64,000 bases of DNA from Silvimonas terrae (GCF_014202765.1 NZ_JACHHN010000008.1:168530-232529); one strand, 5' to 3'; positions 1-9,312 are shown, numbered from the stretch's first letter. Numbers and translations: made by a program. Notes: a model not told the origin generated them from the sequence alone.

Positions 1-1
1 C

Positions 2-283
2 GAAGTCACCAATCAAACCATCTACAGTTTTCGCATGCTGGCGCTAGGCCGCGTGCAGTACGCACTGGCGTTTGAAAAAGTGGCCCGCTATCTGATCGAT
101 ACACACCCGCAAGAATTCTCTGGCAAGGTCAAAGTGGTGGGGCTCAGTGCAGAAACCCAGCTTTATTGCGTGTTTTCCCGCAAGTTTCCGGACGCCGCTA
201 CCGGTCTGGCACTGTTTGATCGTGGCTTTGCCACCATTCAGGCCAACGGCACGTATCGCGATATCCTGGCGAGTTGGCGCTAA
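2..283 (+). CDS. Substrate-binding protein, C-terminal part (5' truncated by window edge)
   Basis: The frame is open from base 2 and runs to a TAA at 281-283, giving about 93 residues of the C-terminus of a longer protein. The end (…FDRGFATIQANGTYRDILASWR) resembles the last helix of family-3 periplasmic solute-binding proteins, where a GLA.FN.G…I..nGtY..I...W pattern is typical. Such proteins deliver amino acids or similar solutes to an ABC permease; many stand-alone copies in betaproteobacteria have unknown ligands. The start, signal peptide and ligand-binding lobe I lie outside the window, so substrate cannot be judged. It is convergent with the EAL gene that follows. Confidence 0.6.
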   Translation, partial: EVTNQTIYSFRMLALGRVQYALAFEKVARYLIDTHPQEFSGKVKVVGLSAETQLYCVFSRKFPDAATGLALFDRGFATIQANGTYRDILASWR

Positions 284-290
284 GACGCAC

Positions 291-1883
291 TTAGACCAGG
301 TCTTCCATCTTGCGGATGACCGACTTCATCGACCGCAGTTTTTGGGCCATTTCTGCGGGGGGAATGGCGCGTGAGAACAGCCAGCCCTGGGCGTATTGCA
401 CGCCGTGCATGCGCAAGAATTCGGCCTGTTCGGTTGTTTCTACCCCTTCCGCAATGCACTGCAGGCGCAGCGAGCGCGCCATGGCGATGATATGCGCCGG
501 CACGTGGCTGGCGGCGGCATCTTTGCCGATGGTATCGGTAAAGGATTTGTCGATCTTCAGGTAATCCAGTTGCAGGGTCGTCAAGTAAGACAGGCTGGAG
601 TAACCGGTGCCAAAATCATCAATGGCGACGCCGATGTCCAGCGAGCGGATGTCCCGGATAATGCGGCGGGCTTCTTCTGCATTGATCAGTCCGCGTTCAG
701 TGGCCTCAATGATCAACTGACCGGGTTTGAGCCCGGTGGTGCGCAGCAAGCGGTACAACAGCCCCACAATCTGGTCGCTGCCAAAATCCGCCGCTGACAA
801 GTTGATGGCGACGTGAAAATCCTTGAAGGCTTTGAAATGGTGATTGATGTCGTATGTCACCAGTTCCACCACGCGCTCGGTGATCTGGGTGATCAGCCCG
901 GCACGCTCGGCCTCCGGGATGAAAATATCGGGCGGGATCATCTCCCCATTGATACGCCGCCAGCGGATCAACGCCTCCGCACCCACCCAGCGGCCGGTAT
1001 GCAAATCCACCACCGGTTGATAGACCAGATGAAACTCATGTCGCTTGAGCGCCGTGCGTATCATGGTCTGCATGGTGGTCTGATGTCGGGCAATCCACGC
1101 CAGCACCGTGATGAGCAACAGCGCGGTCACGGCACCCAGCGGCACCATCACCAGCGCCAGTTTGCGCACGTTTTGCGTCAGATACACCACCGGCGTCGCC
1201 ACCACCGCCACCAGGTTGTACTGCGCGGACCGGCGCATGGCCACCACATAATCGCCATCCAGAAAGGACGCGCTTTGCGCGCTACCCAGCCGCTCCAGCC
1301 ATGCCGGGTTGATATTGCCGTTGGAAGTGACAAGCTCGGTGGCGCCGAGATAAAACACGCCCTTGAGCATGCCATCGGTGTGGGTATCGATATCCAGGGC
1401 GACGTCGCGCGCCATGATGGCGGCAAAACCGTCTTTTTCGGAAATCCGCACATCAAAGCCGGTGGCAATGGGCAAGCGCACCGCCTTGCGGATCGACACA
1501 CCCTTGGGGGTGATCATATCCGGCTCGCCAATCGACAACCCGTTGCCCTGAATGCCCAGCGACGAGCACACCAGGCTGTTGCCGGCCACAAAACCCACCG
1601 CCCGCAGATAGCTGGAACTGAAGGCCAGTTGCCGCATCAGGTCAATGCTGTTTTCAGAGCAAGGATTGTCGGCATGCGCTTTGACGAGCGCATCGTGCAT
1701 GTCAAAGAACTGCTTTGCCACGCTGTCGGCCCGCACTTGTACATTGGTTGCCAGTTTCAGGGCCTCGGCCTGTTGCGCCTCCAGCCCGCGTGAACGGGCA
1801 ATGCTGAGCGCGGCAAAGATCGGGCCGACCACGGCAATGATGGCGATCAGCGTGATCAAGCTGAAAGCCAGACGCTTATGCAA
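291..1883 (-). CDS. CSS-motif EAL-domain cyclic-di-GMP phosphodiesterase
   Basis: A 530-residue inner-membrane protein expected to hydrolyse c-di-GMP to pGpG. Residues 5-27 form the first membrane helix and about 239-265 the second. The periplasmic loop between them is a CSS domain with C75 and VCSS at 105-108, the cysteines that in the family sense periplasmic thiol redox state. The cytoplasmic EAL domain has EAL (303-305), NLS (361-363), ExTE (393-396), DDFGTGYS (422-429), KID (443-445) and EGVE (479-482), so all metal and catalytic positions look intact. There is no GGDEF domain. I chose the TTG at 1883, preceded by a GGGGGAG Shine-Dalgarno; the open frame reaches 2165, but the extra residues are basic, low in structure and unlike the family. 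The family is usually 510-530 residues, which fits. Confidence 0.85.
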   Translation of the reverse strand: MHKRLAFSLITLIAIIAVVGPIFAALSIARSRGLEAQQAEALKLATNVQVRADSVAKQFFDMHDALVKAHADNPCSENSIDLMRQLAFSSSYLRAVGFVAGNSLVCSSLGIQGNGLSIGEPDMITPKGVSIRKAVRLPIATGFDVRISEKDGFAAIMARDVALDIDTHTDGMLKGVFYLGATELVTSNGNINPAWLERLGSAQSASFLDGDYVVAMRRSAQYNLVAVVATPVVYLTQNVRKLALVMVPLGAVTALLLITVLAWIARHQTTMQTMIRTALKRHEFHLVYQPVVDLHTGRWVGAEALIRWRRINGEMIPPDIFIPEAERAGLITQITERVVELVTYDINHHFKAFKDFHVAINLSAADFGSDQIVGLLYRLLRTTGLKPGQLIIEATERGLINAEEARRIIRDIRSLDIGVAIDDFGTGYSSLSYLTTLQLDYLKIDKSFTDTIGKDAAASHVPAHIIAMARSLRLQCIAEGVETTEQAEFLRMHGVQYAQGWLFSRAIPPAEMAQKLRSMKSVIRKMEDLV

Positions 1884-2163
1884 AACTCCCCCTTTGGTTT
1901 CCTGCGGAGTCGTTGCTCGCAGAAACCCTGACCCCTTATCGTCTCGCAGCGAGTGCGGACGATATTTATCTCTGAGCGATGAATGCCGGCTTGACCGCCG
2001 GTCGCCTGTTTTCCAACGAGTATATGACAATCGACTCATATGGAATCTGCCACGGCAGGCGGGTGTTGTTTTGCCCTGACAGGCGCAGGAAAAGCCGTCA
2101 GGACACCACAATATGCGGGTTGGAGGTGTATCGTTAACGCCCACTTTGCCCGTCGGAGGCCGC

Positions 2164-2796
2164 ATGCAGGCGGATAGTCATTTTTACGAACCGAAAGACG
2201 GGCACGGCCTGGCCCATGACCCTTTCAATGCCATTGTCGGCCCGCGCCCGATCGGCTGGATTTCTTCCCGCGCGGCCAATGGCACGCTGAATCTGGCGCC
2301 CTACAGTTTTTTCAACGCCTTCAACTACACACCACCTATCATTGGCTTTGCCAGCGTGGGCGCCAAAGACACGCTGGCCAATATCCAGCAGACGGGTGAG
2401 TTCTGCTGGAACCTGGCCACGCGTGAACTGGCGGAACAGATGAACCAAAGCTGCGCTGCCGTGCCACCAGAGGTGAACGAATTTGAACTGGCCGGGCTGA
2501 CCGCCGCACCCTCAAAGCTGGTGCAAGTACCCCGCGTGGCCGAAAGCCCGGTGTCGTTTGAATGCCGGGTGAGCCAGATTATCCGGCTGGCCTCGGCCGG
2601 CGGGGTCGAGACCAATACCTGGCTGGTATTGGGGGAGGTGGTGGGCGTTTACATTGCCCGCCATCTGCTGCGAGACGGGGTGTACGACACGGCGGCGGCC
2701 AGCCCTGTTTTACGTGGGGGTGGCCCGGCGGATTATTTTGAGATCAAGCCAGAGATGCTGTTCCGGATGTACCGACCGGGGCAAGAGCCGCGGTAG
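2164..2796 (+). CDS. Flavin reductase family protein (FMN-binding split barrel)
   Basis: A 210-residue protein of the DIM6/NTAB flavin reductase family. The N-terminal half has the usual order: FYEP…, then DPFNAIVGPRPIGWISS (about 19-35), LAPYSFFNAF and PPIIGF (about 60), which contact FMN. These proteins reduce FMN with NAD(P)H or use bound FMN for other reductions; the partner monooxygenase, if any, is not next door. The ATG at 2164 is chosen because GGAGG lies four bases upstream; the frame is open further back to 2113 but overlaps the promoter side of the divergent EAL gene. No operon partner is visible; a repeat-rich gap follows. Confidence 0.85.
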   Translation: MQADSHFYEPKDGHGLAHDPFNAIVGPRPIGWISSRAANGTLNLAPYSFFNAFNYTPPIIGFASVGAKDTLANIQQTGEFCWNLATRELAEQMNQSCAAVPPEVNEFELAGLTAAPSKLVQVPRVAESPVSFECRVSQIIRLASAGGVETNTWLVLGEVVGVYIARHLLRDGVYDTAAASPVLRGGGPADYFEIKPEMLFRMYRPGQEPR

Positions 2797-2869
2797 GTTT
2801 GGTTGTTCCGTTGCGAGAGAGGAGAGAGAAGCAGAGTCTGCTGCTTCTTGCAGGCAGCGGGGTTGGGGG

Positions 2870-3130
2870 TGTTTTTGAAGTTGCTGTTGTTTTTGACGTG
2901 CCTCCCTTTTGGCAGCGCCGCGCCTTGCGAGAAGCGTAGGGAACCCGAAGGGCGCTGTCGCAGGGTCGCCTTTTCTTTGGTTACTTTCTTTGGGGCCGCC
3001 GAGGCTGGCGAAGCACCTCGGCGGCCCCAAAGAAAGTAACGTGCTCCGGCTACCGCCGGTATCAAAACACCGCGCCGTCAGGCGCTAACACCCATCACAA
3101 TCTTAACCAGGCCAGCTACCCCGGATTCCC
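2870..3130 (+). repeat. Composite intergenic repeat, copy A, with 24-bp-stem hairpin
   Basis: This fills the front of the 2797-3407 gene-free gap. Bases 2981-3004 are the exact reverse complement of 3016-3039 around an 11-base loop, a 24-bp perfect stem whose outer end is TTACTTTCTTTGG. Flanking text (GCGCTGTCGCAGGGTCGCC before; ACGTGCTCCGG…ACCGCCGGTATC and GGCGCTAACA after) recurs at 20.4, 23.3 and 37.8 kb. The small ORFs here, for example at 2803-3039, recur with the repeat and are not credible genes. Confidence 0.8.
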
Positions 3131-3256
3131 GGCCACCCCGCTGCAACCGCCATTTGGTACATCAAGTGGCTTTGTGGGGGCACCCACCGAGGGGCGCGCC
3201 CTTCATCCGGGCTACGAAGTGGCTCCTTTCCGCAAAGGCCACCTGCGGTGGCCGGA

Positions 3257-3375
3257 CTGGATTCCTGCTTCCGCAGGAATGACGAGTCAGCAGAGAAGAG
3301 TCAGTGGAGCAGGATAAGCGGTCAGGGCCTTAGCCTGTGGCGTAGCTGGATTCTCGCCTCCGCAGGAATGACAAG
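3257..3375. repeat. Pair of dRS3-like palindromes in direct repeat
   Basis: Two units about 90 bases apart. The first, at 3261-3280, is ATTCCTGC-TTCC-GCAGGAAT, a perfect 8-bp inverted repeat inside CTGGATTCC…GGAATGACGAG. The second, at about 3350-3369, is a decayed version (ATTCTCGC…GCAGGAAT). The layout ATTCC(N)xGGAAT flanked by CTGG and GACGA matches the general form of the Neisseria dRS3 repeat. Nothing else is seen between 3131 and 3407 apart from a TAGCCCGGATG-type remnant at about 3115-3225. Confidence 0.65.
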
Positions 3376-3407
3376 ACAGTGGAACAAAGCCGGCTGCCCA
3401 AGCAGCC

Positions 3408-4061
3408 TCACGCCCCTGCCGCAATCTGCCGCAAAGCCTGTTCAAACACCTCTACCGGTTGCCCGCCCTGAATCAGATGTCGATCATTAATGATCACCGC
3501 AGGCACGGCATGAATACCGTTTTGCTGATAAAACAACTCCGCCTGGCGCACATCGCTGGCAAATTCATCAGATGCCAGGATAGCCCGGGCGCGTTCGGTA
3601 TCCAGGCCCACTTCACCGGCTACGCGCAATAGCAAGGCGTGATCGCCAGGGTTCTGGCCGTCGGTGAAATACGCCTTGAACAGCGCGTGCTTGAGTTCGC
3701 GCTGTTTGCCCTCTTCACCCGCCCAGTGCAACAGGCGGTGCGCATCAAAGGTGTTGTAGATCCGGCCGCGCTTATCCATGTTGAACACAAAGCCCACTTC
3801 TTCACCCCGGGCACGAATGCCTTCGCGGTTTTTGGCCGATTGCTCTGGTGTTGAACCGTACTTCTGCGCCAGATGCTCGCCAATGTCCTGGCCTTCCGGC
3901 ACCATTTGCGGGTTCAGCTCAAACGGCTGGAAATAGAGATCGGTTTCAATCTCAGGCCCGATCTGCGCTAGCGCGCGCTCCAGCGCGTTCAGCCCAATGG
4001 CGCACCATGGGCAAGACACATCGGATACAAAATCAATTTTCAGTCTGGAAGTCATCGTCAT
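3408..4061 (-). CDS. DsbA-family (FrnE-like) thiol oxidoreductase
   Basis: A 217-residue cytoplasmic thioredoxin-fold protein without a signal peptide. The N-terminus reads DFVSDVSCPWCAIG, with a CPWC active site at about residues 15-18, and the C-terminus has the cis-proline segment AVPAVIIN and DRHLIQGGQP. This is the pattern of COG2761/FrnE proteins, which act as disulfide oxidoreductases or isomerases in the cytosol, some linked to oxidative stress. 2-Hydroxychromene-2-carboxylate isomerase is a related alternative, but that branch usually lacks CxxC. Two ATGs are possible (4061 or 4055, two codons apart) and neither has a strong Shine-Dalgarno. It is transcribed alone, convergent with the repeat-rich gap. 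Confidence 0.85.
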   Translation of the reverse strand: MTMTSRLKIDFVSDVSCPWCAIGLNALERALAQIGPEIETDLYFQPFELNPQMVPEGQDIGEHLAQKYGSTPEQSAKNREGIRARGEEVGFVFNMDKRGRIYNTFDAHRLLHWAGEEGKQRELKHALFKAYFTDGQNPGDHALLLRVAGEVGLDTERARAILASDEFASDVRQAELFYQQNGIHAVPAVIINDRHLIQGGQPVEVFEQALRQIAAGA

Positions 4062-4174
4062 TGCCCCGGTTGGCGGTCCCGGCCACGCGCCGGCATGCCG
4101 CTTATCGTTGTTAGATGAGTGCCAGGGGCGCGCGCTTCAAGCCTGCCCGAACCGCGGCGTGTGAATACGCCAGC

Positions 4175-4774
4175 CTAGATGCCGACCAGGGTCTTGACGG
4201 CCAATACGTATTGGTCCGCGTGTTGCGCAGCTTTGTGCGACTGGCGCAGGCTGATGTTCCAGCGGGCAATGGCCGTTTTCAGTGAAACGGCATCGTGCAC
4301 AGATTCGATTTCCGCAATCAGCGGCTTGGCCATCAAGCCCAGAAACTGCTGGGCGCTTTCAATCATCAATACTTTGACCTGATGAATGAGCGCGGTATCC
4401 AGTGCGTGGCCGGCTGGCGCGGGTGTCGCAGCGACGGGTTCGGCGGCCGGCGCAGCATCCACTACCGGGGCGGCAACCGGGGCAGGGGCGGGCGCTGCGA
4501 CGGGTGTGGGGCGCGCTGCAGGTGCACTTTGCGGGGCACGCGCTGCCGCGTTGCTGCCCCCCTGGATAAACCCCATGCTGTGCAACTCTCCCAGCATGCG
4601 TTCCATATCCTCACCGGGCATCATGGCGCTGATGGCCGAGGTATCACGCGCACCATCCACCAGGATCAACGCACGGCGCAAACGCGCGGGCAGGCCGTGG
4701 GCGCGCTCGGTGATTTCAAGCGAACCTTTGTTTGTCTTGGTAAAGACACTTCTGGAGGCGGTAGCAGTCATCAT
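4175..4774 (-). CDS. Conserved unknown protein: winged-helix-like N-domain, Ala/Pro linker, helical C-domain
   Basis: A 199-residue protein I cannot name. Residues about 1-75 (TKTNKGSLEIT…GLPARLRRALILVDGARDTSAISAMMPGEDMERMLGELHSMGFIQ) look like the small helical domain found at the ends of several betaproteobacterial signalling proteins, with a predicted helix-turn-helix. Residues about 82-128 are a nearly pure Ala/Pro/Val linker. The last 70 residues (IHQVKVLMIESAQQFLGLMAKPLIAEIESV…) are amphipathic helices with no catalytic motif. It starts with two adjacent ATGs (4774 and 4771). No signal peptide or membrane helix is present, so it is probably cytosolic. It is a single gene, 227 bases from the 3' end of ppa. 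Confidence 0.7.
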   Translation of the reverse strand: MMTATASRSVFTKTNKGSLEITERAHGLPARLRRALILVDGARDTSAISAMMPGEDMERMLGELHSMGFIQGGSNAAARAPQSAPAARPTPVAAPAPAPVAAPVVDAAPAAEPVAATPAPAGHALDTALIHQVKVLMIESAQQFLGLMAKPLIAEIESVHDAVSLKTAIARWNISLRQSHKAAQHADQYVLAVKTLVGI

Positions 4775-4930
4775 CTTCCTCTCCCGGTCCTATGGTGCGT
4801 TGCAATATGGGGTAGTCGGCTGGCGAAGAGGGTAGGCGATTTATTTTACCGTTATATTAAGAAATACTTATTTGGTCGTCAGGAAGGGCCGTTTCCGACC
4901 AGGTGCGGGTTTGGCCTGGCGGCGGGCATG

Positions 4931-4959
4931 AAAAAAGCCAGTCGGGTGACTGGCTTTTG
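4931..4959 (-). terminator. Rho-independent terminator of ppa
   Basis: AAAAGCCAGTC-GGGT-GACTGGCTTTT forms a near-perfect 11-bp stem. Read on the minus strand it ends in a run of six T, placed 43 bases past the ppa stop codon. Confidence 0.85.
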
Positions 4960-5001
4960 ACTGTGCGGCTAAATCGCATCAGCACACAAAGGCGTGGGTA
5001 A

Positions 5002-5529
5002 TCAGCCTTCGGCGCGCTTGATACCGGCCACGATCTCGGCGTGAGCGTCTTCCTTGTTGCCCCAGCCTTGTACCTTGACCCACTTGCCCGGTTCCAGATC
5101 TTTGTAGTGCTCAAAGAAGTGCTTGATCTGTTCCAGCAACAGGGCCGGCAGGTCTTCCAGCTTCTGGATGCCCTTGGTCATCTGACAGAGCTTGTCGACC
5201 GGAACCACCACCAGCTTGGCATCGATACCGGATTCGTCTTCCATCTTGAGCATGCCAATGGCGCGGCAACGGATCACGGCCGCCGGGATCAGCGGGAACG
5301 GGGTGTACACCAGGGCGTCTACCGGATCACCATCTTCGGCCAGGGTGTGCGGAATGTAGCCGTAGTTCATCGGGTAGAACATGCAGGTGCCCATGAAACG
5401 GTCCACAAACACGGCGCCCGATTCCTTGTCGTGCTCGTACTTGATCGGCGCTGCGTTGGCCGGGATTTCGATGATGACGTTGAAATCGTTCGGCACGTCT
5501 TTGCCGACGGGAATCTTGCTGATATCCAT
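5002..5529 (-). CDS. ppa: Inorganic pyrophosphatase (family I)
   Basis: Soluble, Mg-dependent hydrolysis of pyrophosphate to two phosphates, pulling biosynthetic reactions forward. The 175-residue product matches the 175-176 residues of the E. coli enzyme. Seen motifs: [13 protein letters not shown] near residue 20-30, [27 protein letters not shown] (the signature with metal-binding aspartates D-GDPVD) and [10 protein letters not shown] near the C-terminus. The ATG at 5529 (MDISKIPVG) is chosen over the upstream frame to 5610, because it gives the family length and has AGGA about ten bases before. It is monocistronic with its own terminator. Confidence 0.97.
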   Translation of the reverse strand: MDISKIPVGKDVPNDFNVIIEIPANAAPIKYEHDKESGAVFVDRFMGTCMFYPMNYGYIPHTLAEDGDPVDALVYTPFPLIPAAVIRCRAIGMLKMEDESGIDAKLVVVPVDKLCQMTKGIQKLEDLPALLLEQIKHFFEHYKDLEPGKWVKVQGWGNKEDAHAEIVAGIKRAEG

Positions 5530-5797
5530 GAGTAACAATCCTGAATGTTCAGTGGGTGGAGTAATGAAAGAATAAATACAAACCGCGTGATTATAACGGC
5601 GTGCGCCCAACTGTGCAGGTCAGTCCGACCATTTGCGCAGGGTCATGGGGCAGAAATGGGCATGGAATATGCTTCAAGTAGCCGTTTTACCTGATCCCCG
5701 ACGGCGCAGGCGGGTGGGGTTTTTCGCATATCATGACGAGTGAGTGCGACCCCTTGCTCGCGGCGCGTCAGTATATGCATGCCCAGGCCCAGACCCC

Positions 5798-8473
5798 ATG
5801 AAACAACACTATCTCACGCCGCTGTTTGAACCTGCCTCGATTGCCGTCATTGGCGCGTCGGCCACCGAGGGCGCGGTGGGCACTACGGTGTTCGCCAACC
5901 TGCTGGAGGGCGGTTATCCGGGCTTGCTGTACCCGGTGAACCTCAAACACCCGGAAGTCCAGGGCCACAAAGCGCACAAGAGCATCAGCAAGATTGCCAA
6001 GCCGGTAGATCTGGTGATCATCACCACGCCGCAGCGTACCTTGATCGACATGGTGACCGAGAGCTGCCGCCATGGCGTCAAGGGCATTGTCATCATGTCG
6101 TGTGACTTTGTTGGTACGGCGGATAAATCCCGTGATCTGCTCGACAAGATTCTGGTCATTTGCCGCCAATACAACGTGCGTTTGCTGGGCCCGACCGTGT
6201 TTGGTCAGGCGCGGCCCGTCAGCAAGCTCAATAGTGGCAATTACGCCGGTGCCATCAAGCCGGGCAGCATGGCGCTGGTGTCCCAATCTTCTTCCGTGGC
6301 TTCGGCCATTCTGGATTGGGCCGAGTCCCAGGATGTGGGGTTCTCGTCGGTCATCTCGCTGGGTTCGGCTGTGGATATGGATGTGGGCGAGACGCTGGAT
6401 TACCTCGTCTCTGATCCCAAAACCCGCAGCATTTTGCTGTATGTCGAAGATGTCAGCGACGCACGCACATTCATGTCTGCCTTGCGGGCGGCGGCGCGGA
6501 CCAAACCGGTGATGGTGCTCAAAGTGGGGCGCTACGATGGTGGCGAGAAACTGGGGCGCACTCATTCAGAGCGGCTGATCGGCAGCGATGAGGTGTTCGA
6601 CAACGCCTTGCGCCGTGCTGGCGTGCTGCGTTTGCGCTCCATCAATCAATTGTTCATTGCTGCGCGCGTGTTGCCACGCAACTACCGCACGCGCGGCCGT
6701 CGGCTGGCGGTCATTACCAACGGCATTGGCGCCGGCATGATGGCGGTGGACCGGGCGGGCGATCTGCATATTCCGCTACCGCGCCTGAGCCCGGCCACCA
6801 TCACCCGGCTGGATGGCTTTTTACCGGCGCAATCCAGCCACGACAACCCGATCGACATTCTGGGTAATGCCTCTGCTGCCCGTTTTCATTCCGCGACCGA
6901 AGCCGCGCTGGAAGACGAAAACATCGATGGCGTGCTGGTCGTGTTCACGCCGCAAATGGGCACCGACCATATGGCCACGGCGGAGGCCATGATTACCCTG
7001 GCCAAAGCCACCGACAAACCGCTGTTGCTGGCGTGGATTGGCGGCAAGAAAGTGCAGGCCAGCCGCAAATTGCTGGCCAAACATAATATGGCGTTTTTCA
7101 GCACGCCAGAACACGCGGTCGAAGTCTTTTGGTCTTTGGCATCCTGGCAATACAGCCAGCAACTCTTGCTGCAAACCCCAGGCCCGCTGGGTGAGTGGGA
7201 CGCGCCGGATATGGAGTCCGCCCGCATGATCGTCGACGCGGCCATTGGCAACGGCCGGGATATGCTCGATGAACTTGAATCCAAAGCCTTGTTGCGCGCG
7301 TTTCATATCCCCGTCACCACCACCGTGCGCGCCGCCACCGCAGAAGCCGCCGTGACTGCCGCCATGGGCGTGGGTCTGCCGGTGGTACTCAAGCTCGATG
7401 TGGTGGGCCTGACCCACAAAACTGATTTTGATGGCGTGGTGCTGAATCTGACCACGCTGATGGCCGTCTCGACCGAAGCCACGCGCATGTTGGCCCGCGC
7501 CCGAGAGCGTTTTGGCGACCGGGTGCGCGGCCTGACCGTGCAACCCATGATCAGCCGCAAAAACGGCAGGGAGCTGATGGTCGGGGCCACGCATGATCCG
7601 GCCTTTGGTCCGGTCATCAGCTTTGGGGCGGGCGGCGTGGGCGTAGAAGTCTTTAACGATGTGGCCGTGGCACTGCCGCCGCTCAATGATTACCTGGCCG
7701 ATAACCTGATCCGCCGCACCCGCGTGAAGAACATGCTGGGCGAATTCCGTAACCGGCCACCCGCCGACGTGGAAAGCGTGAAGGATATCCTGCTGCGTAT
7801 CTCTGAGATGCTGTGCGAGTTCCCGCAGGTACAGCACCTGGATATCAATCCGCTGATTGCCGACGAAAACGGCGCCATTGCGCTGGATGCCCGCATTTTG
7901 CTGGCCCCCGTCTCATCTGAAGCGCGCCGCTACGGCCATATGGCCATCCACCCGTACCCCTCGCATCTGGTTCAGGTCACGCAACTGAAAACCGGCATGC
8001 CGATGACTATCCGCCCCATCCGCCCGGAAGACGCGGAAATGATCGTGCGCTTTGTGGACGGGCTATCGGAAGAAACCCGTTACAACCGCTATATGAGCAC
8101 GCTCAAGGCGCTCTCCCAATCGCAACTGGTGCGCTTTACCCAGATTGATTACGCCCGCGAAATGGCGTTGGTCTCCACCGTACAAGGTGACAAGGGCGAG
8201 ATGATTGTCGCCGTGGCGCGCTTTGTGGTGAATGTGGATAACGATAGCTGCGAATTTGCCATCGTGATTGACGATCAGTGGCAGGGTAAGGGCCTGGGCG
8301 GACGGCTGATGGAAGTGCTGTTCAATGCCGCGCGGGATATGCGTTTATCGACGGTAGAAGGCGAAGTGCTGAGCAGCAACAGCAATATGCTGACCTTCAT
8401 GCGGCGTCTGGGTTTTGAGATCCACAAACATCCCGAGGATGACGGGTTGAAGTGGGTGGTCAAACCCTTGTAG
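5798..8473 (+). CDS. Fused ADP-forming acyl-CoA ligase / GNAT acetyltransferase (PatZ/Pka-like)
   Basis: An 891-residue fusion with the architecture of E. coli PatZ (886 residues), a protein lysine acetyltransferase that tunes acetyl-CoA synthetase. Residues 1-130 are the CoA-binding Rossmann domain (SIAVIGAS), 140-460 the succinyl-CoA-ligase-like domain (TNGIGAGMMAVD), about 470-715 the ATP-grasp domain (PVVLKLDVVGLTHKTDFDGVVLNL; FGAGGVGVEVF), and about 734-891 a GNAT domain (MTIRPIRPEDAEMI…) with an acetyl-CoA loop QGKGLGGRL near 827. In ADP-forming ligases a phosphohistidine sits in SHTGxxxGSD; here THSERLIGSD keeps a histidine at 256 in register. The ATG at 5798 is preferred over the frame start at 5744, whose 18 extra residues have no family match. 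Monocistronic, divergent from ppa. Confidence 0.93.
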   Translation: MKQHYLTPLFEPASIAVIGASATEGAVGTTVFANLLEGGYPGLLYPVNLKHPEVQGHKAHKSISKIAKPVDLVIITTPQRTLIDMVTESCRHGVKGIVIMSCDFVGTADKSRDLLDKILVICRQYNVRLLGPTVFGQARPVSKLNSGNYAGAIKPGSMALVSQSSSVASAILDWAESQDVGFSSVISLGSAVDMDVGETLDYLVSDPKTRSILLYVEDVSDARTFMSALRAAARTKPVMVLKVGRYDGGEKLGRTHSERLIGSDEVFDNALRRAGVLRLRSINQLFIAARVLPRNYRTRGRRLAVITNGIGAGMMAVDRAGDLHIPLPRLSPATITRLDGFLPAQSSHDNPIDILGNASAARFHSATEAALEDENIDGVLVVFTPQMGTDHMATAEAMITLAKATDKPLLLAWIGGKKVQASRKLLAKHNMAFFSTPEHAVEVFWSLASWQYSQQLLLQTPGPLGEWDAPDMESARMIVDAAIGNGRDMLDELESKALLRAFHIPVTTTVRAATAEAAVTAAMGVGLPVVLKLDVVGLTHKTDFDGVVLNLTTLMAVSTEATRMLARARERFGDRVRGLTVQPMISRKNGRELMVGATHDPAFGPVISFGAGGVGVEVFNDVAVALPPLNDYLADNLIRRTRVKNMLGEFRNRPPADVESVKDILLRISEMLCEFPQVQHLDINPLIADENGAIALDARILLAPVSSEARRYGHMAIHPYPSHLVQVTQLKTGMPMTIRPIRPEDAEMIVRFVDGLSEETRYNRYMSTLKALSQSQLVRFTQIDYAREMALVSTVQGDKGEMIVAVARFVVNVDNDSCEFAIVIDDQWQGKGLGGRLMEVLFNAARDMRLSTVEGEVLSSNSNMLTFMRRLGFEIHKHPEDDGLKWVVKPL

Positions 8474-8555
8474 ATTGGACCACCGCACATCCGGGTTGTG
8501 TCGCCTTTCCAGTTCCCCGGCGTTAAACGCCGGGGCCGGGTAGTTCACAACGATG

Positions 8556-9095
8556 TCAGAGGCGCCATCTGTGTAGACAATGGCCGGCAGTGATCTGGAT
8601 AAGGCCATACGCAATGGTGGCCCCCCCAATCCAGGGTGTGACTGTCAGCAAACTGGCCGTGGACGAGGTCAGCATCAAGATTGCCAGGGCGATGCAGAGA
8701 ATGCCGCTGAGGATAACGAGCCATTTCCCGTTGATATCTTTGCGCACCGCAAGCGCAAATGCCAGGCGGTAAATACCGGCTGCCAGTAGCCACACTGACA
8801 GGCATATGAACAAAATACCGGCGGTTGCCTCGGGTTGCGTGATCGCGATAATGCCAAACAGCATGGAAATGACCGAGTAAATCAGCAACCAGCCGTTGCA
8901 CGCGTGCGCCTCGTTATCATAGAGGGCAAACATACCCGCAATGCCTTCTGCCATTGCTACAAAGCCGAAAGCCCAAGCCAGGTCGATGCCGGATTCCAGC
9001 GGCCAGGAGAGCGTGCTGAGGCCAAACAAGACTGAAATCACGCCAAAAACGACAAACAGCCACCAGGAGCGTTTTGCCTGATGCCATTGGGTCAT
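8556..9095 (-). CDS. HdeD-family membrane protein
   Basis: A 179-residue protein with six hydrophobic helices arranged as three similar hairpins, as in HdeD/DUF308 proteins. It begins MTQWHQAKRSWWLFVVFGVISVLFGLS, the usual W…G…I..G line of the family. In E. coli HdeD contributes to acid resistance at high cell density; a transport or sensing mechanism is unknown, and homologues elsewhere are common without the acid genes. The ATG at 9095 has AAAGGA six bases upstream; the frame continues to 9233 but the additional residues look like leader sequence. It sits between patZ-like and pirin genes, with no clear operon partner. Confidence 0.85.
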   Translation of the reverse strand: MTQWHQAKRSWWLFVVFGVISVLFGLSTLSWPLESGIDLAWAFGFVAMAEGIAGMFALYDNEAHACNGWLLIYSVISMLFGIIAITQPEATAGILFICLSVWLLAAGIYRLAFALAVRKDINGKWLVILSGILCIALAILMLTSSTASLLTVTPWIGGATIAYGLIQITAGHCLHRWRL

Positions 9096-9312
9096 TGAAT
9101 ATCCTTTCCATAAAATGGTTTTCAGCGCCGCGTTCGCTATTTCAAAAGGGAAAAGCACAACCGGCACCAGCAAGTGCGTTTTTGCCGCCCGCCCCATGCC
9201 TGTTGTGGATTGGGTGTGAGGGCAAGCAGGCAAGACGGGGCTGACGTTGCGATGTCTCGAACCCCGGAGCCAGGGAATACCAATGCGGTATTTGGAGGGT
9301 GGAATACGACCA

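Noticed and set aside
2803..3039. Small frame reading …LVTFFGAAEAGEAPRRPQRK
   Set aside because: It lies within the multicopy hairpin repeat, and the sister copies at 20572-20763 and 37398-37832 are scrambled or frameshifted. Such translations are annotation artefacts of the repeat.
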